From contig CM075673.1 of assembly GCA_037962975.1 (NCBI GenBank), forward strand, positions 163,700,667-163,764,666: a stretch of DNA of 64,000 nt. The letters are read 5' to 3'. The translations under genes were made by a program, and so were the position numbers. Source of the stretch: Clitoria ternatea. Its lineage: Eukaryota; Streptophyta; Magnoliopsida; Fabales; Fabaceae. Positions within the stretch are counted from its first letter, which is position 1; each line of letters opens with the position of its first letter. The notes under the pieces were generated by a model that was not told the DNA's origin, ran no database searches, and saw only the letters and a program-made list of their open reading frames with translations. Positions 43,966 through 58,300 of this stretch are shown one piece after another.

Positions 43966-44889
43966 TTTATACCTTTTTTATATACTTATGTCAGTATTGG
44001 TTTTTCCACTATATTTCAACCATGAATTGTAGATGATGAACTAGACGACAGTACATGTACAGTTGAGACACCCATGAGATTGACTATGAGAATTTGATTA
44101 CCTTGTCTTACACATTATTATATAATTGTTTCTGTTTGAAGTTACAAAAATTTATCTGTTAGTCTAAGTCTTTTGGGGACCATTTATGTGATACAACAAT
44201 TTCTAGACTAACTTCATATGGTTTACTGTTGAGACATGAGGCCTTATTTATGTAGTTTAATATTAAAAATTAAATATTAATATATGGTTTAAGATAGTTG
44301 TTTTTTTGCTATACTATGGGATGAAGATGAATGATGTAGAATGTGTTTAAATATCATGTTGTAGTGATGTAGATACAAAACATCCCTAATAAGATAAAAG
44401 GCTTAAAAGGTTCATCACTCATATACAACTAAGTGAAGAAATCAGTCACCATCTCCTCCAATGCTCTCACCCCACCAATGAGTTCTGCAAAACTTCAACG
44501 TGATTCCTTCACTGTCTAATAACAGTTTTCCCATTGGTAGAAGGTTTATTATTAAAGAAATTCACACAAAAATTAGTCTTGGGTGATAGGCATAAAACAT
44601 TCATTTGTTTAAAGGACAAATTTTTAAAGTTGAATTAACTATATTGAGTTAGTTTTTATTTCTTTTTTTATATCATTTAACATAATACAAATAAATCTTT
44701 TTCTTTCTACCATGCTGTTATAAACACATTTTTCCTTCACTGTAGTCACGTTCTTATGTTTTTTACTATCAAATTATAGAATCCATTCCACATCTCTTTC
44801 TAAACCAGTGTAAGTTTACATATATGGACTGATATTTTTAATCCTATATAGTCATATATAACTGATCTGTTTGATTTATATGTTAAGTT
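43966..44889. other. AT-rich DNA, no gene seen
   Basis: No recognisable coding frame or transposon end between the hAT relic and the LINE end. Confidence 0.4.
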
Positions 44890-45240
44890 TAGCGATATCC
44901 TTGCCAACAAAAAAACAGAAATAGTTCACCATGCTCATTTGGATCTCAATTGTTTGGAATTTGTGGAATACTAGGAACAAAATCATTTTTAAAGATCCCA
45001 CTTTTAGCTGCACGAGTCTCTTAGACTCAATCAAAGTCATTGCATGAAATTGGTTTTCTGCTCTTAGGTTGTTCTTCATTCTTCTCTGATTGGTGTGTTA
45101 ATGTCTTATCTTGTATTTCTATGGCTTCTTAGCATTTTTTTTAGAGACCATTTGTATATGAATTTTCTCCTTACACACCATTTTGTATATGGGTTGTGTA
45201 CCTATTTTGTGCTCTTATAATGAAATTGTTTATAAAAAAA
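44890..45240 (+). mobile_element. 5'-truncated LINE 3' end
   Basis: The plus strand encodes WISIVWNLWNTRNKIIFKD, then LLDSIKVIA, a stop, and NWFSALR. This is the C-terminal zf-RVT-like region of plant LINE ORF2. Downstream comes a short 3' UTR ending TAATGAAATTG then TTTATAAAAAAA, the typical plant LINE tail. Stops and a frameshift are present. Confidence 0.7.
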
Positions 45241-45917
45241 TTTAACAATTAAAATATAGATGTTAAATATTTAGGGGTAAATATGTTGAAAATTTTAGTA
45301 GAATGATTAGAATTCATATAGGTGGAGACGTGTGATCCTCACTGTTCTAAAAGATTTGTTCATCTAAAGGTGATCTTTTAAGATTCAACGGCCCCTTAGC
45401 CCCCTCCACTCATTAACACTAATAAATATATTACAAGTAACCTAATCTCCAAGCTCACATGTAAAATATAGTAACGCAAATAAATAAAAATAATTAAAAA
45501 CATTTAAATTTGATATGTTATGTAGTAAAGAATTATTGTGAAAAAAATAATTAACTTTTAAATAACTTTAAAAATATTGAATGATATCAAATCAATTCCT
45601 AGATAAACCATTTTAAAAAAATTAATTTCAAATTCTTTTAAAATATAACAATATCCAACAAAATCTATATAAAGATAATGTTTTCTCGCATTTTAACTCG
45701 CATAACAAGTAAAGACAAGTTACTTTTTCATTGATTAAACGTAGTTTACAAGTTTTAATCCAAACATATGTTATCTTGTTGACAATAAGAATATAACATA
45801 GCTGATAAATTCAAAGGTAATATATATGACATGCTAGGTGAAAAAATATATAATTTCACCATGATAAAACGATGAAATCCTAGTAGTTTTATGATAATAG
45901 AACCAACTTTTACCAAT
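45241..45917. other. Downstream flank of the NPF gene, no other gene seen
   Basis: AT-rich; the part next to 45918 is likely the NPF 3' UTR. No transposon ends. Confidence 0.4.
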
Positions 45918-48900
45918 TCAAACCATAGTCCCTGCTCCACCATCATCACTTTTGCCTTCATAACAATCAGCAACCACAACCTTCTGCACATTCTTATATG
46001 AATACCGACGAGCAAAGAACACAAACAAAACCAAGTTCAATGTGGTCACAGTAGCTAGTAGCCAATAGAATTTGTCCAAACGGCTACCATTCAAATCCTT
46101 GCCAAACCAACTCATCCTATTATTCTTACTCGTCACATGATCAACAATTGTTATCAACAAGCTACTGAGAAAACTTGCAGCACCAATCACACTAAGGTAA
46201 AGTGCTATTCCCAAGCTCCTCATTGAATCTGGCACTTGGTCATAGAAATACTCTTGCAAGCCCACAAGTGCAAACCCATCACCAAACCCAATGATTAGAA
46301 ACTGTGGGGCTAACCAAAAGACACTCATTGACAAAGAACCCTTTAATGGGCCATTAATCTCAACAGCTTCAAGCCTCTTTTTTTCAACCAAAGCTGCCAC
46401 TATCATTGTTATGATTGAGAATACCATTCCAAAACCAATCCTCTGAAGAATGGTCATTCCTCTCTCATTTCCTGTTAATCTTCTTAGCACTGGCACAAGG
46501 AGTCTGTCATAAATGGTCACTGCAGCTATCAACCCAATGGCTGCAAGAGTGAAGATTGAAGCTGGGGGAATCTCAAACCCATTGCCTATCTTTCTATTCA
46601 TTATGGCACCTTGTTTGATGAAGAAAGTTGAGGTTTGTGTGGCGCATATTCCAAATGGTAAGGTGAATACCCAAATGGGAATCATGTTTATAATAAGCTT
46701 CATTTCTTCAACTTTTGTTACTGTTGCAAGTCTCCATGGACTCTGTTTCTCTGCCGGGTTCTCTCCATCTTCAACAATCGCTGCCTTGTCTAGAAATCTG
46801 ATCAAACAAATCATACAACAAATTAATTTATCACTAATCTATGTTAATTCTTATTATTGTCTTGCAAAATTACTACCGTGTGCCCGTATGCATACACTAA
46901 AGAAGATTAAATTCACCCTATTACATACTTCTAATTACATTAAATAGATTTTTTTTTAAAATACCAACCAATGCCCTTGAGATATTGATCAAGAAAACAA
47001 AAATAAAATTTTTTTTATTTAAAAACATCACTAAAACTCATTTACTTATATTGATTTTTAAGTAATTTTTATACTATTTTTAAAGATAAAAAATTATTTT
47101 TGCTTTCTTAAAAAATACATTAGGACAAAAAAATTACATCAAATAAAAAACATTATCTCTTTTACTTATTTTACTTAATTCACGAATATTAAAAAAATTA
47201 ATTAGTTACAATTTGTGTTAGTCCTCCAAAATTACTCTTAAAATTATTAAAACTATTATTTTTCTCTCTTCATGTTAAAAAGTAGTTGAAAGATAAATGA
47301 TTTATTCATTAATTTACTAAGTTTATTAATATAAATATATATTTTAATAAAAAATTAATAATAGAAATTTTTTAAAAAATGTATTATAAAAAGAGACAAA
47401 TTTCTGAAAATAAAATCTGTATTTTTCAATAATTTATTATTTTTTACTTTTATTTCCTTTAACATGTCGAATACATTAAAAAAATGAAATGTACATATCT
47501 CCAAGGCAAAATTCACCATTTTTCTTTATTATTACTCTTAAAATGTTTAGATGTGTTACTTACTTGAGTTTTTTAGTATGAGCCAGAAATCTTTCAGTGT
47601 TACCCTCGGATCTGGAAACTTCATGCAATTGAGTTGGATTAGAAGGATATGGAAGCTTTCTTTTGGAAATAGCAGCAACAAGAACCTGCAACATAGGAGT
47701 GAAGGGGCTCCCAGTTGGTGCCCTATAACGATAACAATGCCTTCCAGTTAAGAATATGAGCAAAGACAAAGCCATGACCCCTGTGAGAATGATATCAGCA
47801 ACCCCCCAATTCACATGGTCTTGTACATAAACAATTACAGTCACTCCTAGAATGAGTCCACTGCACAAACCACAGTTCCACCAGTTGAAGAATGACATCT
47901 TTTGCCTTCTTTCTTCACCATGATTATCATCAAATTGATCAGCTCCAAAACTCTCCAGGGATGGCTTGTGCCCTCCAGTTCCTATGGATATTAAATATAT
48001 TCCTACGAAAAATACCACTTCATGAATCCTCCTTGGTTCTGTGCACGTAGTAGTGTGATCACCACATGGCTTCAAACTTGGTATGAACCATGAAAGACAA
48101 AGCAGAACCAAACCCTGTTTTTTTTGTTTTGTCACACAAAAACAAATGCTTTCAGGCTTAATAATGTATTTGCTAAATTGGAAATTTAAATTTCTTCCTT
48201 TAGAAAAAATTACTAGAAATTAATGGTATAAATTGTAATAAAAAGTAAATATACACATCTGATGCAATTGAATTTTTGGGGAACAATTATTAATATTTTT
48301 TAAAGTAAACTTGATGGTGTATCCAAGTCAAAAGTCTAAGATAGATTAGAATAAATGGAGAGATTAAATATATCATTGAATTACCATTTGAAAGAATCAA
48401 AATGTAAGCTATATTTTAATCCTAAGATAGGAAAGATACAGTCTAGGAATTAAAAAAGCAATCCTAAGATACAGTGGGAGACTTTAGAATGAGAGAAATG
48501 GAAAGCAGTAGCAGTATTACCATTAGATAAACAATGCATGAGGCAATAACAGTTTTGTAGCGTCCCAAGTAGGCATCTGCGAGGAAGCCTCCGAAGAGTG
48601 GCATCAAAGTGGTGACACCACCCCAATTGTTTACATTCTTAACCGCACTTTTAAGGTCTTGATGCATAATCTTTGTCAGGTATAGGATCAAACTAGTTGC
48701 TATTCCGAAGTAGCTTAACCTCTCACTAAACTCAATTGCTGCAAACATTCAACAATCAATTACATTTATCATCATTTCACATTATTTTTTTTTATTATAA
48801 ATAACCAACTAAGTGCTCGTTTGGTTTACAGTTGGGGAAATAGAATTATGAAAATGACAAAACTTTTATATCGTTCGAGGCAGTTAAAACTTCATTTGAT

Positions 48901-50618
48901 CATAAGATCTTTTTTGACTATCCAAACAGAAAACCAAACGACCCGTAACACGCCTTTGTTATTCTGTTATAAGCAATTAAGACACTTTTTAACAAATATA
49001 CATTTTTATTTTTTGCAAACATATACTTATAATTAATTAAAACATCCTTTTCTATTCATTGTTATTATTAAGCATAATTTTCATAATACTACCCTCATTA
49101 TTATTGGTAAGATTTTTTTAGGTTTTAACAACACTAGTGAGAAACGAAACACCCTTTAATCGATAAATTAAGTGTCCATTTGATTAAAAGTTTGGAAAAT
49201 AGAGATATAAAAATAAAAAAAATCTAAATATTAATATTAATTTTGTACGCCATTTGAAATAATCAAAACTCTATTTCACCGTAAAATCTGTTTTTTAAAT
49301 TTGTCAAATTGAAATCAAAGAAAACCAAAGGGACATGTCCGTTTGGTTTCTAGTTGAAGAAACGAAATCTGAGAAATAGAGAAATTTAAGGATTGATATT
49401 GATCTTTCACGTCGTTTAAAGTAGTTAAAACCGTAGAATTTATTTTTAAGTTGGTCAAACCGAATTAGAGAATCATTTTGAGTAGTAAAAATAGTAATTT
49501 GTGTGGCTGATATCCTTTAGGTCACTAATGCTATTAGCTAGGTAGTGGGACCTACCGCTCCAAGGTGTCCATCGGAATCTGACCATATATTTATTTATTA
49601 CCTTAATTAGTATTATATCATTGGTTTCCATTGCCCAATCATTACTCCTCTTAGGCTTCACTTTACTCTCCAAATTATACGCCTAGGCTAGGATAATTAT
49701 TCCTCATTTTCATAATTTTATTTTAAAATTTAATTTTCTAATATACAATCATATTTAAAAAGTTATAAAACAATAATCTTGATGACGGTGCGTTTGTTTA
49801 ACACTAGAGCTCAATAACAAATCAAATTTTTGTATTTAACTAGATTTTCCAATTTATATTTATTATAAAACTTCAATTTTTTCACTTAAATTTATATTTC
49901 TCTCGATTGTATGTTAAAGATTAGCAAGTAGTATGTTATGGTGATTGATATAAATTTTGTGACGTTTGAATTTTTTTATAATTTGTTTTTATAAAAATTA
50001 TAATAAATTTTATTTAATTAGATATTTAATCATCCAGTCCGATCCGACACAAATCCAACTCAATTCAATTCATGAACTTTGATCAGATTGGATTTTTTCT
50101 AGGGAAATCAAATCCAACCTGATAGTTGTTCACGCTGTTGAACATCAACCTCATCCATTAAACTATTGGTTAGAGTTTGATCCTCAATTCTTATGAAAGG
50201 AAAAAATTGTGTATAATCATTTATCACTTAGTTAAATAGTTTTTATTTAATAAAATAAAATTGTAAGATCTATTCTAATTTATTATGTGTATTTATTATT
50301 TTTTACTATATATTTTTATTAATTATATTTTCCTTTTTGGATATCAATATAATGTTATTTCTTTGTTAATGGGAAAGGTAATTTTAAAAATATAATAAGA
50401 ATAATTGAAAATATTTTTGAATGCATTTATTAGATTTTAACAAAAGAACGTAATATGTTTCGAAAACAACTTATTGTTGTATATGCAATTGTGGTAAGTT
50501 TAATAATATAGCATATATAGTGGGGACGTAGAATATTCCACGTACTAATTTAAATTTAGATTAGCAAAGCTAATTATGAAATAAACCAGTCGCTTGGTAA
50601 CTTAAAACATACGGTTGA

Positions 50619-50701
<83 letters not shown>

Positions 50702-52469
50702 GCAATTGATTATATGAATAATTATAATTAGAAGCTTGCATGGAATTAATATTTAGTGCTTAATGCCTTTAGTTCAAATTAGTATTCATTCATATATATG
50801 AAGTGAGTCACATGCACGAGCTTATGCTATATGAAGAACTTGTTATAGTTAAATCAAAAGAAGTGAAAAAAAAAACTTAATTTTGATCTTTCCATTATAT
50901 ACGAATATTCAATATTGTTTTTACTCAAATTAATCTCTAATTGTTTGATTTTATGATTAAAATTAATTTATATGTGTGATGGGAAGCTTCATATTATAAA
51001 ACAATTCATACCACAATACATATATTAAAAATATATTAATATATTTTTTTTCTTATAAATAGCACTCGATGAAATATATAAAATGGTTACAACATAATAG
51101 GTAAAGGATTATTCAGCAATTAATAACAAATAAAGTTAAATACTAATAGTTAAATTGACATTAAATAAAGATGGATACTAATACCTCTAAAATCTTAAGG
51201 TAATTTAGAAAAAACTTTATGCATTTTTAGATTCGAAAATATTTCTTATTTTTATTTTTTATTTTTTAATTTTAGTTATAAAACTGACATTCTGTTTTTT
51301 TTTTAATTTTATATAGGAAATGTTAAAAGCAACTTTTTTTCGTGTTTTTTTTGTTTTTACTTATAGAAAATTTAGAAATAAAAAACATAATGATAATTTT
51401 GTAATTAAAATTAAGAAACATGAAACATTTTACACGGTCGATAATTTTTTTATAATAAATTAACTTTTGATCATTTAAATAAGTACTCCCTCCGTCATCT
51501 AATATAAGTAAAGAAAAACTCATTTTTTTATAATATAAGTAAATATTGATCAATTTTATCATATTAAATATTATTAGTTTTAAAATATTCTCATTTAATA
51601 TGACTTTTCAATTGATTTGCATCTATATTCATTAAATATAATTAGAGTAATTTTGAAAATCAAATCCACTTTTAAATGAGTTTAAAAAATTAAATGAATT
51701 TAATTCACACCTGAATAAGTGTGAAGAACTTAATTCTCTTAGGTGGTGCTTAGTTTCTATTTTTTTAATTTTAATTATAAATTTGTTATTTTATTTCTTG
51801 TTTTAAAAATTTTATATAAAAAATATTAAAAATAACTTTTTTCTGTGATCTTTATTTTTTCATGTATGAATTTTTTAAAATAGAAAATAAAATAACAATT
51901 TTATAATTAATACTCTAGAAACTACATGTCATATCAGTTACTTAACATGGCACTTATATCAATGTATCATTCATGATTTTTAAATTTTTTATTTTCTTTT
52001 CTGTTAATTATTTATTTGACTGTGGCATTTGACTTAAAAACTTAAAAATGTTGGTATTTTTTTTAAAAATAATATATCAAATGATCTTGACTTTTTCTTA
52101 ACATAAAAATATTAAAATCGATTAAAAATTATTTGAAATAAGACCAAATAGAAAGGTTATATAAAGGTAGCAGAATTAAGTGGTGGGGATAAGAATTTAT
52201 CTTATATCCTCACTTTCCAAAATTTATGATAAAACAAAAAAAGAACACAGATCAGAAGAATTAACTGTAAAAAGCAGATAATAAGTAGGCATGAAGATAT
52301 AGAACAACATGTAATCCATACCAATAATGAAGAAAGAAGCTTTCCATGAACCAGTTGAAGCTCGAAGAGGAACTCTGCCTCTGTGATCCAATGAAGAATC
52401 ATGAACCCATTTTATCTCATCTTTAACCTCACCAACATTCCCATCAACTTTATTCTTCTCCATCTTCAT
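45918..52469 (-). CDS. NRT1/PTR family (NPF) proton-coupled transporter, NPF5-like
   Basis: Four exons on the minus strand: 52469-52322, 48738-48521, 48114-47564 and 46797-45918. All introns are GT-AG with matching phases, and the product has 598 residues, normal for the family. It belongs to the POT/MFS transporters, plasma- or vacuolar-membrane proteins with 12 helices that move nitrate, peptides or hormones with protons. Exon 2 begins with the EFSER proton-coupling motif (ExxER). Other family blocks: GGFLADAYLGRYKTV, YLISIGTGGHKPSLESFGAD, then SFFNWWN, GICATQTSTFFIKQ, and QYFYDQVPDSMRSLG-like (QEYFYDQVPDSMRSLG) near the end. It looks closest to Arabidopsis NPF5.6/5.7 by memory; substrate unknown. 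Start: MKMEKNK at 52469. An in-frame ATG at 52562 is only about 12 bp below the TATA box and probably lies upstream of the transcription start. Intron 1 is 3583 bp and repeat-rich. Confidence 0.93.
48811..48953 (+). repeat. Dispersed MITE-like family, copy 2
   Basis: In NPF intron 1. Ends are inverted: CTCGTTTGGTTTACAG and, at the right, AAAACCAAACGACCCG. The core reads CGTTCGAGGCAGTTAAAAC followed by ATAAGATC. Confidence 0.65.
49166..49335 (+). repeat. Dispersed MITE-like family, copy 3
   Basis: GTCCATTTGATTAAAAG start, core TACGCCATTTGAAATAATC then AAAACTC, right end AAAACCAAAGGGACA. It abuts copy 4. Confidence 0.6.
49336..49465 (+). repeat. Dispersed MITE-like family, copy 4
   Basis: GTCCGTTTGGTTTCTAG start, core TTGATCTTTCACGTCGTTT then AGTTAAAACCG, right end GGTCAAACCG. 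Tandem with copy 3. Confidence 0.6.
50620..50701. repeat. AAT trinucleotide microsatellite
   Basis: About 27 uninterrupted AAT units inside NPF intron 1. Confidence 0.95.
51484..51600 (+). mobile_element. Possible Stowaway-type MITE end
   Basis: TACTCCCTCCGTC is the signature left terminus of Tc1/mariner Stowaway MITEs. A matching GACGGAGGGAGTA was not found downstream, so only one end, or a decayed copy, is present; the right limit given is arbitrary. Confidence 0.35.
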
Positions 52470-52573
52470 ATTATATATGCTACCTTCAAGCTGCAAGTAG
52501 AATACTAGATTGTATATATATGTGTTAGAGATAGTGGCTATGGCATTCACAAGCTTTACCATGGACAGCCTCC

Positions 52574-52580
52574 TTATATA
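52574..52580 (-). promoter_or_regulatory. TATA box of the NPF gene
   Basis: Minus-strand CTATATAAGG; start of transcription expected near 52545, leaving a leader of about 75 nt before MKMEKNK. Confidence 0.65.
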
Positions 52581-52584
52581 GACA

Positions 52585-55348
52585 ATGACAATACCCTCTT
52601 TGACCCCACTCAGCGTTTTCGAATAATGAAAATCTCACATATATGCAGTGACAGTGATTTTCCAGAATTATTAGCAAAAGGTTTTCGTCAGGTCAAAGGA
52701 GCTTAATTATTGTAGTTAAATATATTAAATTTATCATTTTTTATACAGGAAAGTGTCCATAATATTAATGAAAAGAGTGTTAGAAGTATCATATATAATA
52801 CCTTAATGTCTTATAGTTAAGTTTCTCTCATATGATATAGTATCACAGTTAACTATATTAACTATGGTGAAATTTTTCATTGAAAAGTTACATAAAGATT
52901 ATTTACAATGTTTTTTAAATAAAAAAAGTTCATATATTTTTTTAAATATTGAAAAGGGATAAATTTACTTATATTCGAAAAAATGCATGTAGAAGTTACT
53001 TGTATTGGGACCATAAGGGCTTGAGTGTGGAGTGATTTAAAGATGCTGTTCTTCGGAAACGTCATTGTTATAATGGAATAGCATTTGTCCCATTTCCTTC
53101 CATGGGGCCAAGATGGGGTGCCAGAATTTTTATTTTTAAGATTTTGAAAATGTGGGTCATGTCTTCAATTTACTAATTAATTGTAGAAATAAAATTATAA
53201 AAATAAAAAAAGGTTAATAATTAATGTTAATGTTATATATACACCTTTTGATAAATTCAAATTCCTAACGTAAGTCTATTTTGATTCATGTAACCACCAA
53301 CTAAAGACACTTAAGTTATTACAGTTCCTTGTCGGCGAGATATTGCGAAATTCACGTGCAGTTAATTAATTTTTTATTCTTTTTATATTAATATAAAAAT
53401 TATTTTATATTAGTTATTAAATAATTGATGTAAAATATATTATTTTTTACACGGTTAATTATATAATCATTTTAAAAATATTTGTATAGTAATTATTTTA
53501 AAAAACCAATATAAAAATACATAAATAAACACAAAATCAACTTTCCTATAATCAGGGGTCATCGTCGATCGAATTTGGACGTGTTCAGATGATAAATAAC
53601 TCAATAAATATTAACCAAATGTAATTTGTTTCTAACTAATTCCGACCAAATAAGCTGATGGTTTCATTGGGTTTCAGTGAACGGTTTTGATTAAGTTAAT
53701 GGGTAATTTCAATTTAAACTTGTAATAAATTGAATTTGTTTTGTGGTCTAAAATTATTTTTAAAACTTTTTTTACACATTTTTCTTATCAACTCCATAGA
53801 AAATTGATTTAATGCCTACTACATCATTATGATATGTACTATATATACCTCACATAATCATATGATAAAAGACTTACAGTATAATTAAAATAAAATAAAC
53901 ATATAGATTTATACATAACATCAATGTATAAATTTACATCAATTTACTATTATATGAACATTTCAAATTACAATATATACTACAAGACATGCTTGATTAC
54001 CAATGAACTTAGCGCTATAAAGTACAAACACAATTTTATATCTGATATTGGCTACATAATCTTGCAATATAGATGAAGCCAATATAAGTACTTTGATCGG
54101 GAAAATAATTCATATTTATTAGAATTATTGGCAACAAAAATTAATTGAGAAACTAATGTTGCCCTAGAGAACACCCTTCCACTTCTAGTTAACAACAATA
54201 CATCTTCGTTTAATGTTACCTTATTAAGTAAATTACCAATCATGGCCCATATGAAATGTAAAGCAAACATATCACACGCACACAAAAATTGTATGACCAA
54301 GAACATTGTCATTCGCAATTAAAATTTTGGAGTACCTTTCATCTTATTTTTTTCCACTTGATCATGTTATATATAATAAGTCTCATGTTACTATTAATCA
54401 CAAGTCAACTATTCCTCACTCAACGCTTGGTTTTCAACATCTTTCTTAGATTCATTGTAATTTTCTTTGTCTTCATCCTCATTTGAAAGAAATAGCCAAT
54501 GTGACACCGTAGAAACTAAAGATCAAAGCAAATGGGATAAAAGAAAGCCAATGTCAAGAGTGACAACATTGTTTAGATATGTTGCTTCTACAAAGACAAA
54601 GAAACGAGGAAAATTCAATGGTAGAAAGGTACATTAATTTTCAATATCTTCATTGACCCTTTAATTATTTTAGAGGCATGTCACAAAATATTATGTGTCA
54701 CTATTATAGCCAAATTAAACTGCCATGAAGATAGAAAAAAAAAGTTAGCATACAATGACAAGTCAAAAGTACCTTTAATACATAAAACATTATTGAGAAA
54801 TCTTTTATTTAACATTTTTTGTTAATACTTATTATTCTTAAGGCGGCTGACATCATTTTCAAATTATTATCAGGTTTTTATGTTTAGAAGGCGTGGAACC
54901 TTGAAAGAAGTTCCAGATGATGGTCAATTTAGCAATGACTCACCCAAGATGAATTTTAGATAGGATGTGGAAAGTTGCTCCCCTATTTATTTTGTGTACT
55001 CTATCTCAATAGCTTCTCCATAAAAAAATGGACAAAATTAAATTTCAACTTCCACTATATCCATTCCTCTTCCATCTTCATGTTGGAAATTTGATCATGT
55101 GAAAGTCTAAATTGATGATGCAAAATAGTTTTGTTGTATTAAACATCAAATAAATCATCACTGAGTCATGTTAATATGAAATGAGTCCAAAAAATGTTTT
55201 GGACCTGTGAACATATAAAAAAGGAGTTAATGAAGCACCATAAAATCTATAAACATAATTTAAGTTGTAGAAACATACAAAACAACATTCAATCACAGTA
55301 TTATGACTATGAATGAGACAATGAACTATCTCCAATCATTGTGGATCC
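52585..55348. other. AT-rich intergenic DNA upstream of NPF, no gene seen
   Basis: No coding frame or transposon with two ends was recognised. A weak, decayed match to the dispersed MITE-like family may lie near 53190-53300. Confidence 0.4.
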
Positions 55349-58300
55349 TGTAGCATCCCTAATTTCATTATTTCTTATTTAAAATAAAATTTCAAAGGAA
55401 TTTGATTATAGTTCTTTAGAACTTTTTGATTGTTATACAATTTATAATTTTTTAGAATTTTTATATTTTTTTCATTTTTTAAGAATAACAAAATACCCTT
55501 AACCTTTCATCTAATAATCAAAATGTCACTGCCGACATCATCGCTTACTTATTGCTTGCATCACCGGTGGGTAAATACTTACATCATGAATAGTGACCGG
55601 TGGGTAAATACTTACATCATAAATAGTAAAATAAATAATTAAGTAATCTTAAATAGTAAAATTCTCTTTCTATAAATAGATGACTCATTTACAATATTTC
55701 CACACCAAAAATTAGAGAGAGATAGTGCGTAAGAAATTAATGGGGAGTAAATTCTTTTGGTGAAAAGAGATTCTACCGGAGGTGTAAGGTAATAACATCT
55801 TTCTTCTATATTTTTTTTGATTATTTAGATTATTCTTTTTAGCACTCTTAAACTATTAATATACTATTACTATTATGAATAAGTTATTATAGTAAAAATA
55901 AATTACCACTGTGTTATTTTTGCTATTTACTATTACTATTCAAAATTTACTATTTATTATTATTATTCACAATTTACTATTTACTGTTATTATTCAAATT
56001 TATCATTTACCGTTATTATTCAAAATTTATTAGTTGTTGTTACTATTCAAAATTTACTATTTACCATTACTATTTAAAATTTACTATTTATTGTTACTAT
56101 TCAAAATTTACTATTTATTGTTATTGTTCACGATTTACCATTTACCATTACTATTCAAAATTTACTATTCACGATTTACTGTTACTATTAAAAATTACTA
56201 TTTACCATTATTATTGATGATTTACTATTTATCGTTACTATTTACTATTACTATGTATAATTACTATTTATCATTCTGATATCAATCTTAATTTTCATCT
56301 TATTGTTTATACTGAATTAAATTAATATTAATATTTTGTTAGAACTTGGAGACGCAGAGCGAATTCACTTTTGGTAGCAAATCAAGGTAAGAGGGGGTGA
56401 GATAAAGATATAATATGAAAATACATAAGAATATTGGGAGGAGTCCCCTGCTCCTTTTAAAGATAACAATATTATTATTTTAAAACAATAATTTTTAACT
56501 TAAAATTTATAATAATTGTTATTAATAAATTAAATATCTCGGGTAACTTAATCTGAAATATTTATTCAAGAACTTGAACTATTATGACCTATGCGGACTG
56601 GACTGAACCTATACAAGGACTTGAACTATTATGGACTTGACTGAACCTATGCAAGGATTTGGACTATTATGACCTATATGAACTGAACTAGACCTATGCA
56701 ACGACTGGACTATCTTGGATTTACATAGACCTGTGCGAGGAATTGACCATAGAACTTAAAACAAACTTTATTAATTTAAATAATCATTGAATTTTAAATT
56801 ATTATATTTATAACTCATGTTTAATTATTTGATTTGATTGTGATTGTTAATATTTATTTGTGCTTTATGATGTTTGATTGTGATTGACAATGTTTGATTA
56901 TGATTGATAATCTTGTAGTGTGAAGTTTGAGCATATAGTAAGCATGACAAAAAACTAAAATTCAGTAAGAATTTACTTATCTCCTACTTCTTTATTTACT
57001 TATTCATCTTTATTCAAATTACTTTTAAGAAATTTCTTAGATTTCAATCAAACTACTTAAGTTTTTAGAAATATTTTTTTATCTTTTAATATATATATAT
57101 ATATATATATATCTTTACTAAAATTTAGATTTTTAGTTAGTTTATCAGAAAGAAAAAGAAAGAGAAATTATTTTATAAAAATAAATTTTTACTAATATTT
57201 TAATATATATATACATATTATTTTCAAAATGTATAAAAATATTATACAAAATTTTCAAGTACTAAGGTTTTAAAGATTGATAGTTCCAAATTCAAGTTTT
57301 TAGTAATTGATTTTGAATTAACCTATATACTTTCTAAAGAAGGTTGTGAAATATATTTAAGGCTTTGAAACTCAAATTATAAGGAGATTTGATTTGTGAT
57401 TTGAAAAGGAACTGTACTAAAATTCTATGTGTGTATTTGAGAAGTTGAAAAAGTACAATTTACTGGGGTGACTATGTCGCGATTCGTAGGCCCCGATAAT
57501 ATAATTGAGTTTTTAAAAGCCTTAACCAACTAAATACGTGAGTAGTTCATGCATCATGAATCATCAAAGAGAAACAAAATGATATTGTCTGGGGACGGAT
57601 TATAGAAACCGATGATACATTAGAGGAGGCTTAATTGTGAGCCTTGGGATGAGAGGGTGTGAAAGGGTGCTTCAGGGGACCTGGGGTAGCTCTCTAGTGT
57701 CGGGTACTTTCACAATAAAAACCTTCTCAATCTGACTAGTCTCTAAATGTTTCCATGTCAGTTGAGTTGTTCATGTTATTATTATCCGGAATTATGGAAC
57801 AGTGTAAACTCCTAGTTGGCCCAGTGCAAATTAAAATTTAAGATGCTCGTATATATAGGTAAGTTATGATGAAGATATTGCATAACATTCATACATTCAT
57901 AATTGATTGTGTATGTGATTGTGATTGATATTATTATACTAGTTTGTGAAAACCCTTTATTGTTTATGTCTCATTTGAGAATATTATATTCTATTTCTCA
58001 CTCCTTTCTCCGTGTTTTGTTTCATATGTTTTAATTGATGGTTCGTATAGAGGGAAAGATCAAAGAATCTTGACAGTATATATACGTTCTAAAAAGGGAG
58101 CTCGGTATGAATACCGTGGTCCAATGAATAAATAATGTCATTAAGTAACTGCTCTTGGGCCATGGAGTTTCCTCTCTTTCTAATAATATTTAATATTTAT
58201 TTTTTTTGGATGAATGTAAAACTACTTTATAAATTTTAATGATATTTATGAGGTATTTCAGAAATATTGTATGTAATTTACTATGATAGTTTCTTTTAGT

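Noticed and set aside
52470..52562. 31-residue N-terminal extension of the NPF protein from the ATG at 52562
   Set aside because: That ATG is about 12 bp from the TATA box, so it is likely upstream of the transcription start; the family start fits 52469 better.
54289..54486. Small hydrophobic protein of 65 residues
   Set aside because: AT-rich chance frame; no start context, domain or splice support.
56034..56279. Protein of 81 residues rich in Leu, Tyr and Ile
   Set aside because: It is the translation of the 27-bp tandem repeat in the solo LTR.
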